From the NCBI RefSeq assembly GCF_024763615.1, contig NC_077222.1, positions 57,846,001-57,910,000 on the forward strand: 64,000 nt of DNA, written 5' to 3'. Source of the stretch: Phlebotomus papatasi. Its lineage: Eukaryota; Arthropoda; Insecta; Diptera; Psychodidae. The translations under genes were made by a program, and so were the position numbers. Positions 12,359-24,117 of the stretch are shown one piece after another (position 1 is the stretch's first letter; every line of letters begins with the position of its first letter). Under the pieces are notes generated by a model. It ran no database searches. It saw only the letters and a program-made list of their open reading frames with translations, and was not told where the DNA came from.

Positions 12359-12909
12359 ATGAAAATTATATGAAGCATATGCATCTCATCAGAAGAGGTT
12401 CAAACAGCAATTCAGGGTTAATTTCTTCGGAAATTATTTTAAAAAGCGAAAATATTACAAAATAAGCGATCTCTAAAAATCAACTGAATGTATTACATGA
12501 GGAATTTGAATTTCGACTGGAAAGTTTATTGTTTATTTATTTATATAAACATGTTTAAAAGCACTTCTCATGTTTCTTTTTTTAAACATCTTGGAAATGG
12601 CAAGTACAATGTCAAAGCGAAACCATTAAGTTCATTATGTTAACCATTTAGCAGCATTTAACGACATTAGAAGCCTTCAATTACAGAATATTTTTAAAAG
12701 TCTTAGTAGAAATGAATAAAAGCTGGCAAGTGTATTTTGAATCAATGAAATTTAAAAGGCATTATTTAACTCTCTCATGTTCTTTCCATAAAGATCACAG
12801 ATAAGAATGTTTCTGAAGCATTTGCTAATATTTTTTTTAATATATTCAAATCTGTAATAGTTTAATGTAATTTTTTACAAGGAAAGTATAACCATAAACT
12901 TTTGTGCAT

Positions 12910-15900
12910 TTATTGTAAAGTTAATAGTCTTGAACTTGAATGCTCTAAATCGAGTTTAATTACCTGCAAATCTTTTCCCATCACGTCAACATTCAACAGA
13001 ATACTGGCTTTGCAGATCTCCTTCACATGTTGCTGCTGATTGAAGCACTTGCTGATCAAATTGTACAGAGCATCAATTAGAGCGACATCCTCAAAAGGAT
13101 TCCCCTCCTTTAAACTAAACAGCTTCCTTTTGTGCTTTCGTTTACTTTTGCTGGACTTGAATGTCTTGGAGCTTCCCCTTGAGCTTCCGGTGATCCTCGA
13201 GCTATTTAAACTCGTTGTGTCTGAGTACAAATCACAATCGTCAAAATGACTAGGATCCACATCATCGGCGGATTGTTCCAAGCGCTTCTGACGAACAATT
13301 GCAAGACGCATTTTGTAACTTACAAATTGACTTTTATCGTTTTTCATGCAATCCATTAGCACCTCTGCATACTTTTGCCAATGATTTCGCATGCAATCCA
13401 ACGTATAATCAGTCGATTTAGCCTCGTACCATTCGTAAACGGCTGCCATGTACAATTTCCCCTCGAGAAGCGTCTCAATGACTTGAGTCGAATTTTTCAT
13501 GTACTGCTTTATGAGATCAGCAGCTTCTTTGAACATGCAATTCTCCTTCATGGAAGGTATCAGAGAATTAACCAATTTCACGAGATCTTCTTCCGTAGCT
13601 TGGGATTTCTTTTTGAGGGACAAGCACCTATTGAAATCTAGAATGTTTTTCGCTGTCTGAATAGCTTCTTCCAAATTTCCTGCACGCTCATACATTAAGC
13701 TAGCTTCCTCGAGGAGTCCTTTGGAACGCAAATTGTCAGCGTAAGCTTGGGAGATTTCTCTAAATTCTGCCGATTCCAGTGGGAAAAGTAACAAAGCTTT
13801 TGGATAGAGATGTTGCTCTTTGATCAATTTCATGCATTCTGTAAAATGTTCCTGACATTTTGAGATGTTCTCCAGAGCCTTGCTGTATCTCTTGAGATGC
13901 AAGTCAATCTTGTAGCGTTTGTAGAACTCCTCAAGTTGATTTAACTCATTCAAATAGGCAATGTATTCTTTTGGATCTTTCTGGGATTTCTCAGCAACAA
14001 ACAGCACTAACTTAAAATCATACATTCCCAGAGCAATATCGTACAATTTGTTAACATCCACAAGATAGAGTAGATAATTCAGAGCGTCCTCAGATTCGGA
14101 AAAATCACTCGATTCTAAGCACTTTTCCTTATTTCTGATCTCCCAAATAACCCTTAATGCAGATTCTACGTCATTTCTCTTCACAAAGCTCGTGATTATC
14201 GGAAGAATGAAACGTTTTTCATCCCTGACCTCCATTTTCCTACACATTTCTTCACAAATCCTTTCAACTTTCTCCTCTATCGAGTAATTTTCAGGATATT
14301 CTCTGGTCTTCATCCTATAGGACCCCTCATAGATCGTTACAGTCACATCTTCTGGCTGAAGATCGGTTAGGAAAAGATTGAGCCAAGATGGATTTGTAAT
14401 TTCATTGAGAAAAACCTCAATTTTCTCAAAGAACTCCTTTGGATTGTGATCTACAATCAGATTGAGATTAATACGCTGCTTTCGGAGAATTTCATAAGCC
14501 TTCCTGTACTCATTTTTATCCAATAATTCTCCAATTATCAGCAGGGTAAGGGCCCTGGGTTGAATGGTCTCTAAATTTCCTCGAGGCATTTGCAGAACCG
14601 TCCTATCATGCTTTGGCACAATTGAGACAATTTTAGCTCCTCTCTCTGTTTTCCGGACAGTATCTACATTCATATTGGTCAAATTGACAATCCTCAGTTC
14701 GTCTACTGTTGTGTAGACCAGAAATGGATGGGCAATAAAGAAAGAAGTCACATCTTGCTGATATTTATCACCATTTAAATAGAGCATTTGGCGACTTCTC
14801 AAGGAAAAAACTTTTTCATCATTCCCAATTTTTACTGCGACTGTTTTTTCGCAAAATTCCGGAAGTGATACGTATTCCTTGCATTCTACAAACTTCCCAT
14901 CTGCAATCTTGACTTTTAGCACAGTTTGATCCAGCAAACAAATTACTAAAGAATTTTTATCACTTGAAGTAATGCTTACTGCGTGAGTTTTGATGTCAAG
15001 TTCATCTGAAGTAACCCCAACAAATCCATCATCAAACTTTATGAGGCTCAAAGAGGACCCAGACCTATCATTCTTATGAGGACTCTCAATGATTAAGGAT
15101 CCTTCAGTTTGCCAGTGTACAATATTGTAACTTGAGCATAACTTCTTCAATTCTAACTGTCCAATTTTTTTGCATCCCACAATATGACGTACATATTTGT
15201 TCTCTGAGAAATCACATTCATAGAATGTCAGCAAATTCTGATTTGAGATTGTGAAGAATTTGTTACTTTCAATTGGATTCTCAGGATGTTGAATAAATCC
15301 CACAGAATTTATAAAAGTCTCTCCGGTGAGAGTAAAGGCGGACATTGGAGGAGGAACAACTACTCCCCGGAAGTTTGTCAGTAAAATTCGTTGACCATCT
15401 ATAACAGCCACGACAGATTCATCTTGTTCTGTTTGTCCTGCAGAACAGTTTACATCGAAATCAAATCTAAAAAAAGAAATACCGGCGAAAAAAAACGTCA
15501 AAGAGTTTGCGGAATACTCGTAATCTGTATAGAGAGGATGGTTTTGAAGATTCACATAACGTAATTTCGTATCACTCGATTTTTTCCTATGTTTCCTAAT
15601 GAATTTAACATAATGATAATAATAATAATGCTGACACAACATTCCATGGAGGAACTATTTCCTGCCAGAAAGAAAATAATACAGAAATACCCTGTATTAT
15701 TTTTTATACGGGATGAGGTTGTCAGTCCCATGCCCGTGGAATCAAGTGCAGTGAAGCTCACTGGATGCAATTCGAACACCTTTAACGCCAGAAAAATTCC
15801 TGGTGACCTAAAGGGGATTCGAACCCGGGACACTTGCATCAGAGAGCGAGTGCTCTACCACTTGGCCCATTGAGTGCCGTAAGGCCTTGGAAAAAAATAT

Positions 15901-18900
15901 TTTGTAAAGTGGTTCGTAAACGTTTGTGAATTCTTACTAAAGAGTTACGAAATTCTCCTAAACCTATGACCCACAAAAAAGTTCGTAAAAGTTTGTTCTT
16001 TTACAAACATTTGTTCATACATTGTTGATTGTCTGACAAAACTTTTCGAACAAATGACAAAATTTTGCCAACATTTTTTGTGTATTTACGAACAAATGTT
16101 TGTTAAAGAAAAACAAAAGAATTCGTTAAAAATCATGTTACGAACAATGTTTGTGAAAAGATTACAAACATTTATGAACTTTACTTATGAATCCCCAGTA
16201 GGAATTTACAAACATTTACGAACAATTTTACGAATTTTTTTTTCTGTGTTAGATAAATTGCATTTCAATCGGGTTTTCTCTATTTTTTTTTTTACTCTTC
16301 TACACAAAATATATATTATATTTTTGTATATAGGGGTAACAATAAAATTATCCACTCATTGGCTATTTAGAAACATTTTTACTGCTCTAAATCCACAGAG
16401 AGAGCAGTATATATGTGTATTACCTCGATTGACTCCCTAAAATTTACACTTTCCACCCCTCGGGACCATTTTTCTCAACATTTTTTCGCGTTTCACATAA
16501 CAGAGTGCTGTTTGTCCGTCCCATCATTAACCAGCTTTAGGGCCCAAAAGGTTAGAAATAAAGCAGGACCCCCCATAAGTCAACCCTGGGATCAGGGGCA
16601 TGACATTTCCTATGTTTCCTATAGGTTTCTAGCGAGCCGAAAAAACTTTTGAGTTTCTTAGCTATTTTCTGTCACTGCAGAAAGAATTAGCAAAAAATAT
16701 AAATGCAAAATAAAAGCCAATTTAATATAGAATAGGCAACCGAAAACCCTAAATTGGCAATCTATGTAGTTTTGGAGATATCTCGTGAAATGTGTACGAA
16801 AACAGAGAAAAAATTACACTAAAACCGGTCGCATTTTTCAGAGCTAATGTCATCCCCCTACCTGGGATCATTAAAATGCCCCTCATTTTCCCCAACTCCT
16901 CCCTTTCCCAACAAAAACTATGTATTTCCAGGATTACTGGAAACCGCGTCGTGCGATTTTTTTTTATTTTGGGTTATGTCTTAGAGATTCTAGAGGGTAA
17001 CATTTCGTCCTTTTACGAAAACACTTCGAATCATTCCCAATAACGGTTTTTCAAGGTCAAAGGTTAAAATCGCTCTAGAGAGCGTTTTTCTCAACCGAAT
17101 CGTATCATGTTTGGGCTCGTTGGAAAGGTCTTGGAATTCCTGGTTCAAATTGGTTGAAAAGCGGTAAACGGTAAATGATGCGGAAGTACTTTTGACAGTT
17201 CATATTGGGAAAAGCATTCTAGTTCTGAAATTAGTCCTAACATTAAAGAAATACGACTACTATGCACCTAGAGGACCTAGAGTAATTTTAAAGGATTTGT
17301 TTAGCGAAAAACTTTTTAAAATTGTGAGCCTTTATAGAAAAATGGAGATAACAAATTAAAAATGACACTTAAATAAAACTCCTTCGGGAATGCTTGGAAT
17401 GCAGCGGAATTAAACTAGTTCCTACAAAAAATATCCTAGATTTTGACTTCCTTATTATAATTTTTAAGCATCCACAAGAAGTGTGAAATATCGGTCCAAG
17501 ATAATTCATAAAAAATTGTTTTTCCCAGAACATCCATATTTTTTTTGGCTAATCAGAGAGCCAAAAGATGTAAAAGAGTTTGGGACAAACTGAAATTTTT
17601 ATACAAAAGAAATTGAGTTAATTTTATGACTAAAATATAAATTTTAATCTCCTGGCAAAAAAATAGAATATAGCCAGAAATGTGTATCCACCCTTCCAAC
17701 CAGGGGGGTGACATTAGCTTTGAAAAATGCGAGCGTTTTTATTGTAATTTTTTCCCTGTTTTCGTACCAATTTCACGAGATATCTCCAAAACTACGTAGG
17801 TTGTCAATTTAGGGTTTTCGGCTACCTCTTCGTTATTAAATTGGCTTTTATTTTGTATTAGTATTTTTTGCTAATTCATTCTACAATGACAAAAAACAGC
17901 TAACAAACTCAAAAGCTTTTACGGCTCGCTAGAAACTTATGGGAAACATAGGAAATGTCATGCCCCTGCTTCCAACCGTAATTTTTGGAAATTTTTAATT
18001 TTGAAAAATATTATGTTGCAGAATTTGTCTAGTTTTGGCTCTGTCCGGCGTAGAAGGCAAATTATTAGAGTGATGCAATTCGGATATTCGACGAGCCCCC
18101 CTCCCCTATGAGCTTAAAAATGACTATTTTTTATATTAAATTTAGCTTTGATAAATATTTTGCTACAAGGCAACGAATATTTCCATAACTTTTTATTTGC
18201 CTTTTTTAAACATTTATCTTGTTATTTATCTAATTTAGAAGGTATTTCTTTTGAAATATTTTTTTTAGTTTTTTATATTTATCGGGATGTTATAAGTTTA
18301 AAATCTCTCTAACGAAAAACCAATAATACGTTATGGAATCGAAAAAATAATACAACTTACTTGTAGACGAAATAAGATCCATCAGCTAAAAGAACATGCA
18401 GGGATTTCCATTCGTAGAGTGATGGATCCCAGTCGAAATGCTGTACAATTTGTTGAAACTGCAAAGACTGCTTTAGGTACCAATGATAGTTCCCCAAAGT
18501 GTATAAATAAATAAAAGACTGATTCCCCTTGACGGTTTGAATAGCCAGAACCACGGAATCACTGCTCCATTTAAGTGACTTTACTATTTCCTGAAATATG
18601 ATTTTTTTTTGTAATTAATTAATATTCTCGAGAAGCTTTGAAAATATTCCTTACATCATCTCTCTTGAAGGGAAGACACAGCTCCCGATGGCGGAGCCCA
18701 TTCTTCTCGAAGAGACCTATTACATATTTATCCGAAACTTTTTGGGGTACAGCTATCCATAATCCAGATGGCTTCCATGCTATGGCACTCTCCAGTCCCA
18801 CACATTTTTCCGACGTATACTGGAGTTTTCCTTCCCGATTGAACACCTTGAAGAGGCGCAGATTGTCCTTCAAAAAGTTCACTGCAAAGTATTCCCCATC

Positions 18901-19485
18901 TCCACGCCAAACAACATTGACTTTTGTATTTTCAATTTCGTCAGGAGCTAATAATTCAGTAATGTCAGTTACTTCCTTTCTCTGGGCTGCTTTTTTCCCA
19001 GCAGAACCATGAAATTGTGTCTCTTTCTTTCCCCAACCCAGAACAACAAATTCCTTATCTCCAAAAGTATTTTCCAGCAGATTGACTTCTTCAACTATGT
19101 CAAAGAGTGAATTTATCAAAATAATTTTGCTGGACTCTGTGGCAAAGACAACAAGTTCCTGATCAGGACTCCAAGACATTGAAGTTATGGTGTCTCCACA
19201 AAAGCCTACTTCATCGAATGAGTTTCTCTCAAAATTCCAAAGCAGGATTTCGCCGGATTTCTTGGCCACACAAAGCTCAGTGCTTAACATTAAGTATTCC
19301 ACATCGAGGAGATCTGGGCAGGTAAAGAGAGACTCCATCTTCTGTTCTCGCCATCGTATCCGGAAAACTTCATCTTCACATGTGGCATAAGATACTCCAC
19401 TATTCTGTGTATCCACCTTCACGGATTTCAGTTTATTGCATCCCGTATTGAAGTTTTCTTTGCACAATAATAAAAGATTTCTCAT
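12910..19485 (-). CDS. Elp1: Elongator complex protein 1 (IKAP/ELP1)
   Basis: Scaffold subunit of Elongator, needed for the first steps of mcm5/ncm5 modification of wobble uridine in cytoplasmic tRNAs. Exons (minus): 19485-18655, 18590-18361, 15466-12910, joined by GT-AG introns of 64 nt and 2,894 nt with consistent phase; the model gives about 1,205 residues against about 1,250-1,330 in fly and human. The start is the ATG at 19485 (MRNLLLLCK); a GTG just upstream was rejected. The N-terminal half has WD-repeat/beta-propeller character (for example SMSWSPDQELVVFATESSK) and the C-terminal half is helical TPR-like. A basic block near residue 1124 (KSKRKHKRK) precedes the conserved SLKEGNPFED, as in the family's tRNA-binding region. 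A perfect donor (CAG|GTAATT) follows DLQ at 12964, where homologues continue. The final 17 residues may therefore be intron read-through, with the true last exon at lower coordinates unresolved. Confidence 0.93.
15611..15881 (-). repeat. tRNA-derived SINE in Elp1 intron 2
   Basis: On the minus strand it starts near GGCACTCAATGGGCCAAGTG and has an A box (GGCCAAGTGG), then a perfect B box GGTTCGAATCC about 40 bases later. An unrelated body follows, and it ends in a (TTA/ATT)n tail. This is the classical RNA polymerase III SINE structure. It lies about 145 bases from the Elp1 exon-3 acceptor. A deleted relative sits at 11601-11708. Confidence 0.75.
15895..16245. repeat. Region of repeated ACAAACATTTACGAAC-like words
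   Basis: The intron segment beside the SINE contains many direct and inverted variants of GTTCGTAAA and ACAAACATTT, for example TTCGTAAACGTTTGT, TTACAAACATTTGTTC and ACAAACATTTACGAAC. It looks like a degenerate foldback or simple-repeat derivative. The 128-codon plus-strand ORF across it is a by-product. Confidence 0.4.
16381..17220 (+). repeat. GAGAGAGCAG-headed dispersed repeat, copy 1
   Basis: It begins ACTGCTCTAAATCCACAGAG followed by AGAGCAGT. It later shares GTTTGGGCTCGTTGGAAAGG, AACATTTCGTCC and AAGGTCAAAGG phrases with the copies at 46668-47577, 48680-49216 and (inverted) 63203-63986. A 270-bp repeat interrupts it at 16594. Non-coding; class unknown. Confidence 0.5.
16594..16860 (-). 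repeat. 270-bp dispersed repeat, inverted copy A
   Basis: This is an inverted match to 17702-17968 and 42893-43159. Shared words in the plus orientation of the other copies are GGGGGTGACATTAGC, GAGATATCTCC, TAGGGTTTTCGG, GCTAGAAAC and GGGAAACATAGGAAA. With copy B it makes a foldback inside Elp1 intron 2 around an unrelated 840-bp centre. Confidence 0.6.
17702..17968 (+). repeat. 270-bp dispersed repeat, copy B
   Basis: Same family as 16594-16860 (inverted) and 42893-43159 (same orientation). Begins GGGGGGTGACATTAGCTTTG and ends CATAGGAAATGTCATGCCCC. No terminal duplication or coding capacity was recognised. Confidence 0.6.
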
Positions 19486-20738
19486 TTTTGCAATCACAAT
19501 CTTTTTAAATACCTTATAAACACGATAAAAACAGTTTTTTTATGTGTACATAACCTAATCTCGCAGAAGTGCCAATTGAAGTTTTTTACTTTAATTCAAA
19601 ATTGCCGTTATTACACAGGTACCAAGAATGAAAAAGAAAACTTAACGAAAGAAATAAAAACAAAACAAAGATCGAAAACATAATTTTCTTATAAAAATAT
19701 AAATAAAATAGAAACAGTTAACTAGAGGAAAAACATAAAGTACATAAAATGTGCAATTTTTAAAGCAAAAAATAGATATAAAAATCTGCACATAACCTAA
19801 CATTTTTTAGAAAGTTGACTAAAATGTACGAACACCGGAAGTATTAATAAAAAGACCAAGAAATTTGAAATATCTCTGTGATGCAGGTAAGAGTAGGTCC
19901 GAGGATCTTGAGTATTAACCATGAGAAGTTTTACAATAGCACTTGAATAAGCCCATTACACTTGGTCCTGCTGAGCTAAAATCTTTCAATCATCGAACAC
20001 CAATAGATTAAGTACCGGAAGTGATCCAGGAACACTAACAGCTGTTCGGGACTATTGAAAATAATTCTTGGAGTTTTCTAAAATTGTATCCAGGTGCAAA
20101 ATTTCCTTTGAGCCTTTAAAATACCGTCTTAGCAAAACCTTTCAATCATAAGCTAAGAATATTAAACGTGACACCAATATTAATGTCTTGATCAACCCTA
20201 GAGTCTTCCAGCTTCAGTTTTTATTGATCAACCTAAACATTCAATTCAATTTTATTCAATGATCAAAAAACATTCAATTCAATTTATTTAAAAATACTTA
20301 CGTCAAACTGTCCTCTGAACAACAATTGGCCATATGCTGTCACAAGTTCAAGTCTAAAAGAACCAGAATGATAAACGTGGCTCACAATAAAAAAAAATCT
20401 ATCACACTGAAGGATAAGAATGCAGGATGCAAACTACAAGCTAAACTCGAGAAAGTTTGGTCCTTTGAGTGATAAAAGGGATTATACGAAAATTTAGGTG
20501 GCTGTTCACGAGAAACTAAAGGTCAAAGTGCAACATCTCTCAGAATCTATAGATCACAAGGGTCTTACTTTGAATGGTATAGTTACATTCAACCCTTGGA
20601 ATAGGGTTGATTAAGGTTTGGTTTGCACAATTAGATTGTACTCAATTCTGAGATGAATTTTAAGGTCCTTGAGTACTTGAGAAAAACTTAAAACAAAGCC
20701 CAATATACAAATAGGAATGTAATTTAATTAACATTTTG
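19486..20738. other. Divergent intergenic region upstream of Elp1
   Basis: AT-rich spacer between the Elp1 start (minus) and, further on, the astacin gene (plus). I see no exon or recognisable repeat. Promoters for both genes should lie between 19486 and 21603, but no clear core element could be picked out by eye. Confidence 0.4.
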
Positions 20739-20986
20739 TTAACTCTTTCGTCTCTTTTGGGACTCTGAGTACCCAAAGCAGCATATGAATGTTCTGTGAA
20801 AAACAATGTTTTTTAATTATTCAGAACTGATAAAAATCCGATTCTTGTGGATGATTACATACTATAAGGATGTCCAAATATAAGACATTTTTTGTAGGAC
20901 CTCAATTAATTCCTGAGCTTAGATATTTTTGATTAAAAAATGGTGAAATTGGCTTGCAGCATATGCTGCGGTCCGGAAAGAGTTAA
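20739..20986 (+). mobile_element. TTAA MITE family, copy 2
   Basis: TTAACTCTTTCGTCTCTTTT at the left and CGGTCCGGAAAGAGTTAA at the right, with TTAA at both borders. The interior is nearly identical to the copies at 12111 and 47837, including GCAGCATATGCTGC. The short plus-strand ORF starting inside it is accidental. Confidence 0.65.
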
Positions 20987-21603
20987 ATTATACAAGGGGC
21001 TAGGGAATCTTCCAGCTAGATGTTACAGCTCAAATATTTATGCACCTAAGATAAATATCATAAAAAAACAGATATTTTCACATCATAAACATTACAAAAA
21101 AAACTGCAGACATTTCAAGGTCCAGCAATATTTTCAGTTTTTTTTTTTAATATTTCATTATAAAAATATATAATTCATGCTTGTAGTCTTCATCTCTGTT
21201 AAGCTTTAAAAAATAACAGGAGAGGAACTGGAAATGAACGCATAAAAAGATTTTTTGTTTTGACTTTGTTTATCTAGTAAAACATTGAGAGAATTATTTT
21301 TAACTATAAAAAATAATTTTGCAACAGCGCGTTTCTCATCTTTTCCTCTTAATAGTTTTTTTTTACTAATATTCATTTAAGTGCAATTTATACCTTATAT
21401 TCCTTGAGAGTGCGAGCAAATACAGTTTCTAGAAAAATAAATGAACTATCAAGCGATTCGTATCGATTATATCTGGAGATGATTTAATTAAAAATATTCC
21501 AAATCAATATATTGCATCAATCCTCATCAGAGAACTTCTCAGTCTACAGATTACTGCACTAGTGAAGATATTATCTTAATAACTAATCTAGTGGAAGTGT
21601 GAA

Positions 21604-23914
21604 ATGAAGAGACATATTTGCATGTTCTATTTTGGATTTCTAATATTTCTTTTGAATTCTGAGACTCTAACGACATTTATAATTCAAAAGGGCTATGTAA
21701 TTTTTGATGGGGATATGCTAATGACGCCTTCTAGAGCTAGTGAAATGTATTTCCGGAGTGGACGTGCAGAAAGCAAATTTCTTTGGCCTAATAAGACTGT
21801 GAATTATATTTTGGATAAGAGTCTCAATGCGTATCAGAAAGATGAAATTTTGGATGTAATGAAGAATATCGAGCAAAGAACATGTGTGAAATTCTACAGA
21901 GTTCCTAAGCCAAAAATTAATCAAACGAATCATATAAAGATTAAGGTGATGGGTCAGCTTAAAAAAGAACAATTTGAATGTATATTATCACCGTAGTACT
22001 TCTTTTGTATCTCCGCAGACAGGTGAGCGTGGTTGCTGGTCTTTCGTTGGCTATCAGAATATCCCTGAGCAAACAGCTAATTTTGGTTCTAAATGCTTTA
22101 TAAAAAAAGGCGTAATTTATCACGAGATCTTCCACTCACTTGGACTATTTCATATGCAAAATAGCTACGACAGAGATAAGTTCATTAAAATTCTCTGGGA
22201 TAACATCAAAGACGATATGAAGCAGAATTTTGGCAAGTACGACTCCTCAATGTCTTCAAACTTTGCTGTTCCATACGATTATGAAAGTGTAATGCATTAT
22301 TCTAAGCGTGCTTTCAGTAAGAATAATCGAGACACCATTAAGCCACTTAAGAAAATTTCAGTTGAAATAGGTCAAAGAGTTCGTCCAACTCCACAGGATT
22401 ATCAAAGGATTAATAACATGTACCTGTGCAAGGAACAACGTAAGGGACATGCCTAAACTTTTAAAATTTTTATTGTCTTTAGAAAGTAGTTTCATATTTT
22501 CATACCACGATTATTTTTTATATATCTTTTAGAGAAGATGCAAACTAAAAGTACTGATGTAGAAGATACATTGGAAATTGCTGAATTTAAAAGTTTAGAT
22601 AATCCTAAAATAGTTACTCCGGGGAAAGAATCTGAAGAAAATAACTCGAAACTGACACTTCCAAGTAGCAGTCTTTCACCAAAGTTAACAGCAGAAACAA
22701 CTAATGATGTTAATTTAGTTGTGGAAGACACTACAGCAGCTGCTACGAAAACAACAACTATAATACTAACCGAAAAAGGCAACGAAACCACTACAACAAA
22801 ATCAGATCAAAAATCTACAGAAAATGAAACAGAACTTGTAATAGAAACTACAGAAAGGTTTGAAACTTTAGGTATAAAAAATACTACAAGAATAGAAACG
22901 ACAACAACAATAGAACCAATTAAAAATATACAAAGCACTACAGCAATTGCTGTAGAAGAACCCAATCCTACAAATCGAATTTCGCAGCATTCTCTGCACA
23001 CTACCAGTACCTCTCCAAAATCTCCACCAGAAAAGTCTGATTCTGAAAACTTGAACACAGAAGTTGCAACAATGACCACAACTGGAATATCAACTGGAAC
23101 AAATTTGAAAAGTTCCACAACAATCGCTGAAGTAGGATCTACAGAAATACTGCTGACAACTGTCGAAACTAATGGCAACACTTCTCTTAAATCTTCAACA
23201 AAAAGCTCTGAATCTTATGCATCAAATTTAGCAATAGACACAACTACAACCGCAATACCAACAGTTGAAAGTTTACAAGATCATACAGCAGCTTCAGTAG
23301 AAAAACCTGGTCATACAGAACTTACTAGCATTATTTATTCAAGTTCAGCTCCAGAAAACACTAGTCCTTATAATTTATTTTTCATGGATACAACGGTAGG
23401 TATAACAACTACAACAAAATCATCAACCGTTGTGACAGAATCTATGGAAATTAATGAAGTAATTGAACCACCGCTAAAATCCTTACGGGGTGAAAGTACC
23501 TCTCCAAGTCTAATAACACAATTTCTAGAATCTAAGGGATCAAAGGACACAGAAACAGTTGCAACAACAGTACCATCAACAATTTATTTTACTAAAAAGC
23601 CTGAAGCTGTTGATGAGCAGATAGAAATGGTTTCGCAAACTTCTGAATTTAAAACATTTTCAACAGATATTGTTGAAACTTCGAATTTAAACAACATTTT
23701 TCTTACAACTGAGAGTTCCCAAAGCTTATCTGAAAATTCTCAGAACCATTACAACAATCATGAGAAAAATCAAAACACAAATAGTAGTAATAATGAAAGG
23801 GAAAAATATTCTTGCAAAGTTAGCATTATTCCAAGAACATGTCGTTTTGTTAAGAAAATTATTGGGGGTACGGCTAAAATATTTGGAATAATAGGGAATA
23901 GAAGATGGTCATAA
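21604..23914 (+). CDS. Secreted astacin-family zinc metalloprotease with Ser/Thr-rich tail
   Basis: Exons 21604-21945, 22019-22439 and 22533-23914; introns of 73 and 93 nt, in phase, giving about 714 residues. It opens with a hydrophobic signal peptide (ICMFYFGFLIFLL). FDGD near residue 35 matches the FxGD aspartate-switch motif of astacin propeptides. The catalytic domain has ERGCWSFVGY, the zinc site HEIFHSLGLFH (H149, E150, H153, H159) and the Met-turn SVMHY (Y208 as the usual zinc-linked Tyr). The residue after H159 is Met where the family usually has Glu. From about residue 255 the protein becomes a Thr/Ser/Glu-rich, probably O-glycosylated, mucin-like region of over 400 residues ending in a short Cys-containing basic tail (YSCKVSIIPRTCRF). 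A single-exon reading would look frameshifted at about 21970; the 73-nt GT-AG intron removes this. Substrate unknown. Confidence 0.88.
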
Positions 23915-23940
23915 AATTATGTTTGGGAGCAACACAAAAT

Positions 23941-24117
23941 ACCGTAGATGAGGGTGACTTTATCCCCATACTGTTCGTAATTTTTTTTTAAAATTCTAAT
24001 GTGTAAGAATGGTCCTCACCGATGGTAGATTGGATCGGTAAAGACCATTCTTAAGTGCTAGAATTAAAGTAAAGCATACGGACAGGAGGAGGGCAAAATC
24101 ACCCGCATCTACGGTAA
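23941..24117. mobile_element. Foldback MITE just after the astacin stop
   Basis: ACCGTAGATGAGGGTGACTT opposes an inverted ACCGTAGATGCGGGTGATTT. A second inner palindrome (AAGAATGGTC / GACCATTCTT) lies at the centre. It starts 26 bases past the stop, so it probably lies in the 3' UTR; an AATAAA at 24367-24372 is a candidate poly(A) signal. Confidence 0.6.

Noticed and set aside
15800..15875. Possible functional tRNA gene on the minus strand
   Set aside because: A and B boxes are present, but no paired acceptor stem or clear anticodon arm is seen and the unit continues into a body with an ATT-type tail, so it is the head of a SINE.
22807..23181. Val/Ser-rich minus-strand ORFs with membrane-like look
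   Set aside because: Antisense of the Thr/Ser-rich astacin tail (ACA/ACT codons read as TGT/AGT/GTT on the other strand).
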